From Leptospira perdikensis (GTDB taxonomy: Bacteria; Spirochaetota; Leptospiria; Leptospirales; Leptospiraceae): a stretch of 8,872 bases of DNA. Below, in pieces: positions 5,930 through 8,872 of this stretch. The stretch is from NCBI RefSeq assembly GCF_004769575.1, contig NZ_RQGA01000015.1:1-8872 (forward strand), read 5' to 3'. The position numbers and the translations under genes are program-made. Each line of letters starts with the position of its first letter. Positions within the stretch are counted from its first letter, which is position 1. Below the pieces are notes generated by a model that did no database searches, had not been told where the DNA came from, and saw only the letters and a program-made list of their open reading frames with translations.

Positions 5930-6703
5930 ATGAATGAAAATTACAATTTTATAATCTCAATTTTCGGAGCTCTTGCCTGGATCCCTCATTTGTGGGGGTA
6001 TATTCAAAAAAAATTTATTCGCTCAAAAATTCAAATTTTCCCGAACAAAGAAATTGTTTTAGGTTACACTCAGGATGGTCCAATAATTTCATTAAGCATT
6101 GCAATACTTTGTGAAAGTAAAAATATTTTAATAAAAAATATTACTGTTACCCTAATTCACGAAAGTATGCAAAGAACAGATTTTTCTTGGGAAATGATTG
6201 AGGAAGAACTTATGGACTTATCAATTCCCGGTGCAGGCTCTCTTAATAATAGTAGAAATAATCAAGCAATTGTATTAAGAATTGATCAGGATGATTTAAT
6301 TGAAAGAAGATACTGGTTCAATAACTCAAAATATATAAGTGGATATGGTAAAACTTTATATAGGTTCAGAGAATCCTACCTTAACTATATAAATTCTAAT
6401 AATAACCAAGACTTAAAACAATTGAAGTCTAGTATTGAATATAACAATTTACTTGAATTCTCTAAAAATGAATTTTCATGGAAAGGCGGAAAATATTCAG
6501 GAAAAATTATAATCAGAGCTTCCGATGAACAAAAATTTACACACGATTTAGAATTCTTTCTCACAAAAATAGATCAGAAAGAACTAGAGCAGAATATTCA
6601 TATTTTTAAAGACTATATAGAGCAGGAATATTTCGATCGCTCAATTTCAATTAAAGAATGGATCTGGACTCAAATTAAGAGGAATGAGGTGGATTTAAAA
6701 TGA
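5930..6703 (+). CDS. Unknown protein with N-terminal membrane anchor
   Basis: This 257-residue protein starts with a single hydrophobic helix at about residues 7-25 (FIISIFGALAWIPHLWGYI) followed by basic KKFIRSK. That fits an uncleaved N-terminal anchor with the rest in the cytoplasm. The following 50-60 residues are strand-rich (IQIFPNKEIVLGY, ISLSIAILCE, ILIKNITVTLIHES) and look like a beta-sandwich. The C-terminal third is charged and helical. No catalytic motif or family is recognised. The start at ATG 5930 is 31 bases after the attC with only a weak GAGA upstream. Its stop overlaps the next gene's start as ATGA (6700-6703), so the two proteins are probably made together and may interact. 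A membrane-associated sensor or effector of a two-gene defence module is possible but unproven. Confidence 0.68.
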   Translation: MNENYNFIISIFGALAWIPHLWGYIQKKFIRSKIQIFPNKEIVLGYTQDGPIISLSIAILCESKNILIKNITVTLIHESMQRTDFSWEMIEEELMDLSIPGAGSLNNSRNNQAIVLRIDQDDLIERRYWFNNSKYISGYGKTLYRFRESYLNYINSNNNQDLKQLKSSIEYNNLLEFSKNEFSWKGGKYSGKIIIRASDEQKFTHDLEFFLTKIDQKELEQNIHIFKDYIEQEYFDRSISIKEWIWTQIKRNEVDLK

Positions 6704-6945
6704 GAGGAAAATTAGATTTTGAACTCCAATTAAAAAAAATACCATTGCAATTTAAAACTAAAAGTGACTTTGCAACAGCGGAAGGAAATAATGCTGCTTG
6801 GATTTGTATTTGCGGAGAACTTTTAGTAGGAAGAAGTTATTTTCAATTCGGAGATACTTGCTATACCAAATGTCCTAACTGCCAAAGACGTTATAGAGTA
6901 AACCCAGATTCAAAAAAGAAGGCATTCGATGTTGTTGAATTCTAG
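6700..6945 (+). CDS. Small zinc-ribbon protein
   Basis: This 81-residue protein has WICICGELL (C36, C38) and TCYTKCPNCQRRY (C54, C58, C61). The C-x-C-G knuckle and the C-P-x-C knuckle, separated by about 20 residues, make a likely zinc ribbon. The N-terminal 33 residues are short and basic-amphipathic. The ATG overlaps the stop of the preceding gene by four bases, and AGGTGG at about 6686-6691 lies inside that gene and serves as its ribosome-binding site, so translation is coupled. Such proteins often bind nucleic acid or a partner protein; the obvious partner is the membrane-anchored upstream product. No family name can be given. Confidence 0.72.
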   Translation: MRGKLDFELQLKKIPLQFKTKSDFATAEGNNAAWICICGELLVGRSYFQFGDTCYTKCPNCQRRYRVNPDSKKKAFDVVEF

Positions 6946-6964
6946 CCTTCTCATTATTTACTGC

Positions 6965-7125
6965 GTATAACAGCGACTTAACGCTTCGCTTCGGGACTAG
7001 CCCTCGCTCGGTCTACGACACATTCCCCTTCTGTCACTCGCTCGCACACGCAAGCTACGTGCCAGTCCCTAACGTCCCTCCAGGACTCAGGGTCGGGGAA
7101 CGTCGTTAAGTCTAGTTCGTTATGC
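6965..7125 (+). repeat. attC site 7
   Basis: R'' GTATAAC is at 6965-6971 and R' GTTATGC at 7119-7125; 161 bp. The L arms GACTTAACG/CGTTAAGTC pair perfectly. The internal hairpin has lost one pair (GTCC-ctcca-GGAC), the only site among 1-7 with a substitution there. R'' and R' disagree. Confidence 0.88.
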
Positions 7126-8724
7126 GTAATTTTTTAAAAAATAAATACTATGGCACATAAAATCTACACTGGCAGATTGACAAACGATATAAGAAATCTA
7201 ATCCAAACTTCAAATGAAATTGAAAAAATTAGACATTTAGGATTAAGAGGTGGATTCAGAGAAACAAGTCTAGGTAAAATTTTCAAAAATTATCTACCAA
7301 TTGGATATGAACTCGGAAGCGGAGAAGTAATTGACTCAGAAAATAATACTTCCAGAGAAACTGATTTACTAATTTATAATAAAAGCTTAATTCCCCCTAT
7401 TTTGTTTAGTATCGATGAAGGATGCTTTCCTATTGAAAGTTGTCACTATATATTTGAAATTAAATCCACTTCGAATGCAAATGAAATTCAAACAAGCATA
7501 CAAAAATTTAATGAAATTAGAAATCTAAAATATACCCCAAATAACAAAAAAACACAACCAATTTGCGTATATTTTGCTTACGCAACAGATATTACAGAAA
7601 TCAGCGAATTAGAAAGATATTCAAGATATGATAAAAATTTTTGGACTAACCCTGTTATTGATGTAATCTGTATCATTGGAAAAGGATATTGGTATTGCCA
7701 AAGAGATCAAAACCAACAAAGAATAATTTGGTATTTCAACAAAAGTGAAAAAGACAATTATGAAGTTGGACTTTTTCTATCCGGGATAATAAACACATTA
7801 AGTTCTGTTAATCAATTTGGTTACTATACAATAGACAACGATATCAAAAGGGAAATTGCAGCTTATATTGATATAAAAAAAGAATTAATCATTACATTTG
7901 ATAAAATTAAATTTTTAAATTCCGGTCTATACCATATTCAAAATGGAAATTTTACTTGTGGATTTGTTACCCTATCAAAAGCAATTGAAACGAAGGAAAA
8001 ATATTCAGCTTTTCTTTTGGATGAAGGATATTCCCTTTTTAACAAAAAACTATATAAAGAAGCCTTACTCTGGATATTGGAAGCCATATCGAATGAAGAT
8101 ACATATCAAAATAGTTATTTAATTTATCATAGAATAGGACTTTGCTACGACAATTTAGGGGATGTAGAGAATGCAATTTATTCATTCGAATTAGCATTAA
8201 AAATAAATCCCGGCGATACAAATATTAAATATTGTTTGGGCTATTGTATTTTCAAAATATCAAACCAAGATACTGCATTACTAGAAGAATCATTAAATTT
8301 AATGAATAGCATATTGGATTTCAACCCATATGATGAAGAAGCCTTAAGAATAAGATTTATGATCAAAGTTCAATTAAACGACCAATATGGTGCTAAAATA
8401 GATATTTTAAAAGCAATTTCGATTAATCCCAATAATTACGAATACTTCAAAAGTCTACAAATCGTAGAACATAACATTCGAATAATAGAAGGCTTGCCCT
8501 CCGGTGAATCGTTAATAAAACTAACAAAATTTTTATAAAACAATTTAAAAAACTACGCATAACTACGGCTTACCGCTACGCTGCGGGATTCGTTTCACTC
8601 ACCCTTGCTCGGGCTAAAGCCACATTGTCCTCCGTCACGTTTCTTGCTTAAGCAAGAAATCGCGCCGACGCTAACGCCTCCTTCAGGAGGCTCAGCTTCG
8701 AGGAACGTCGTATCCCCTAGTTCG
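7120..8724 (+). mobile_element. Gene cassette 7 (DUF6602-TPR protein)
   Basis: Bounded by the cut points in sites 7 and 8. It has the longest terminal inverted repeat of the window, 7119-7138 against 8544-8563: GTTATGCGTA-A-TTTTTTAAA at the start and the complement at the end, again with only the A/C mismatch. Confidence 0.82.
7150..8538 (+). CDS. DUF6602-like nuclease-fold domain fused to TPR repeats
   Basis: This 462-residue protein has two parts. Residues about 25-200 resemble the DUF6602 family: LRGGFRETSLGKIF (E38), LPIGYELGSGEVID, SRETDLLIYNK (D72), then FPIESCHYIFEIKST (E103-x-K105). The order Glu, Asp, ExK is that of a PD-(D/E)xK nuclease fold with an intact active site. Residues about 265-450 form helical repeats; the clearest TPR is around 323-356 (YHRIGLCYDNLGDVENAIYS, then FELALKINPGD), with others on either side. 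TPRs usually mediate protein contacts or sense a ligand. ATG 7150 is 24 bases after R' and has no Shine-Dalgarno. The family assignment is by recalled motifs, not a search. A defence nuclease regulated through its TPR part is plausible; a non-catalytic scaffold is the alternative. Confidence 0.78.
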   Translation: MAHKIYTGRLTNDIRNLIQTSNEIEKIRHLGLRGGFRETSLGKIFKNYLPIGYELGSGEVIDSENNTSRETDLLIYNKSLIPPILFSIDEGCFPIESCHYIFEIKSTSNANEIQTSIQKFNEIRNLKYTPNNKKTQPICVYFAYATDITEISELERYSRYDKNFWTNPVIDVICIIGKGYWYCQRDQNQQRIIWYFNKSEKDNYEVGLFLSGIINTLSSVNQFGYYTIDNDIKREIAAYIDIKKELIITFDKIKFLNSGLYHIQNGNFTCGFVTLSKAIETKEKYSAFLLDEGYSLFNKKLYKEALLWILEAISNEDTYQNSYLIYHRIGLCYDNLGDVENAIYSFELALKINPGDTNIKYCLGYCIFKISNQDTALLEESLNLMNSILDFNPYDEEALRIRFMIKVQLNDQYGAKIDILKAISINPNNYEYFKSLQIVEHNIRIIEGLPSGESLIKLTKFL

Positions 8725-8730
8725 TTATAC
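8557..8730 (+). repeat. attC site 8 (divergent, 174 bp)
   Basis: R'' GCATAAC is at 8557-8563 and R' GTTATAC at 8724-8730, with the conserved CCTAGTTC spacer. The left arm GGCTTACCG (8567-8575) and right arm CGTATCCCC (8709-8717) pair poorly, and the apical region differs from all others. It contains a perfect 20-bp palindrome, TTTCTTGCTTAAGCAAGAAA (8640-8659), and a hairpin GCCTCC-ttca-GGAGGC (8676-8691) in place of GTCCC/GGGAC. The poor arm pairing makes it a second candidate hybrid site. Confidence 0.82.
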
Positions 8731-8751
8731 GTAATTGCTCAAATAGCATCT

Positions 8752-8872
8752 ATGAAAATTAATAAAGAATTTCCAATATCATTTAATATTCAACTCGACT
8801 ATATTAATGAAAAAGCCTCAATAGATGAAAGATTATTCATTAAGAAATTTAATTCTTATTTTGGACAATTTG
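8752..8872 (+). CDS. Start of a cassette gene, unknown product (3' truncated by window edge)
   Basis: ATG 8752, 21 bases after the R' box of the last attC, opens a frame that runs unbroken to the window end (40 codons). It begins MKINKEFPISFNIQLDYIN and continues with charged residues and KKFNSYFGQF. The start-to-attC distance and the absence of a Shine-Dalgarno are like those of the genes at 2935 and 7150. Nothing identifies the product; no signal peptide or membrane segment is visible so far. Confidence 0.55.
   Translation, partial: MKINKEFPISFNIQLDYINEKASIDERLFIKKFNSYFGQF

Larger units (their letters stand above)
5893..7119 (+). mobile_element. Gene cassette 6 (two-gene operon)
   Basis: Bounded by the cut points in sites 6 and 7. 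The terminal inverted repeat is 5892-5909 against 6954-6971: GTTATACGCA-A-TAAATAA at the start, complement at the end with the A/C mismatch. It carries two translationally coupled genes, less common than single-gene cassettes, which suggests they must travel together. Confidence 0.82.
1..8872 (+). mobile_element. Integron-type gene-cassette array (interior; no integrase in window)
   Basis: Eight structured repeats at 349-510, 1031-1158, 2757-2919, 3827-3987, 4794-4956, 5737-5898, 6965-7125 and 8557-8730 lie head to tail and separate short gene units. Each repeat has the attC architecture: R''-like GYATAAC at the left, inner L''/L' arms that pair with each other, and R'-like GTTATRC at the right. 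By the known integrase cut (between G and TT of R') the cassettes join at 504/505, 1152/1153, 2913/2914, 3981/3982, 4950/4951, 5892/5893, 7119/7120 and 8724/8725. Every gene is on the + strand, as is usual in arrays. The GTTATRC box departs from the strict GTTRRRY consensus at its fifth base; to my recollection Vibrio repeats show the same variant. No integrase or attI is present, so activity in this strain cannot be judged. Confidence 0.87.

Noticed and set aside
349..8730. Eight similar repeats considered as a CRISPR array or as REP/ERIC-type elements
   Set aside because: Repeats are 128-174 bp with gene-sized intervals, not short repeats with short spacers. The R''/L''/L'/R' order and the cassette-specific ends fit attC sites and not dispersed palindromes.

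Overview
The window is a stretch of an integron-type gene-cassette array. Eight GC-rich, structured repeats of 128-174 bp punctuate a low-GC sequence, all in the same orientation. Each starts with GYATAAC (R''-like) and ends with TTCGTTATRC (R'-like), as attC sites do. They delimit seven complete cassettes and two partial ones at the edges. All supported genes are on the + strand, and almost every cassette carries one gene or one short operon. No integrase gene, attI site, rRNA or tRNA is visible, so this is the interior of an array or an integrase-less cluster. The AT-rich genes, GC-rich repeats and lipoprotein-type signal are compatible with a spirochaete such as Leptospira. That is a moderate-confidence impression, not a demonstrated assignment.

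Layout. 1-504: tail of a cassette with the C-terminal end of an unknown protein. 505-1152: small secreted six-cysteine protein. 1153-2913: coiled-coil protein with a C-terminal Mrr-type PD-(D/E)xK nuclease domain. 2914-3981: a second, unrelated nuclease-like protein with a D...ExK signature. 3982-4950: predicted lipoprotein with glycine-rich MORN-like repeats. 4951-5892: a HigB/HigA toxin-antitoxin pair with its own leader and a probable operator. 5893-7119: a two-gene operon (membrane-anchored unknown protein plus a small zinc-ribbon protein, overlapping ATGA). 7120-8724: a DUF6602-like nuclease-fold domain fused to TPR repeats. 8725-8872: start of another cassette gene.

Functionally the array looks like a store of accessory and probably defensive genes: three different nuclease-fold candidates and one toxin-antitoxin pair among seven complete cassettes, plus two exported proteins. 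The genes are probably independent modules sharing a mobilisation mechanism, not parts of one pathway.

The most striking observation is not a gene. Each of the seven complete cassettes begins and ends with its own cassette-specific inverted repeat of 16-20 bp, which runs through the core box and about 9-13 bp into the cassette. R''/R' identity also matches within cassettes (7 of 7) and not within the repeats as they sit in the array (3 of 8). At one fixed position every cassette carries the same mismatch, A at the start and C at the end. The repeats themselves show compensatory changes in their L arms and in an internal hairpin. Together these indicate selection on a folded single-stranded form of the circular cassette that extends beyond the textbook attC boundary.
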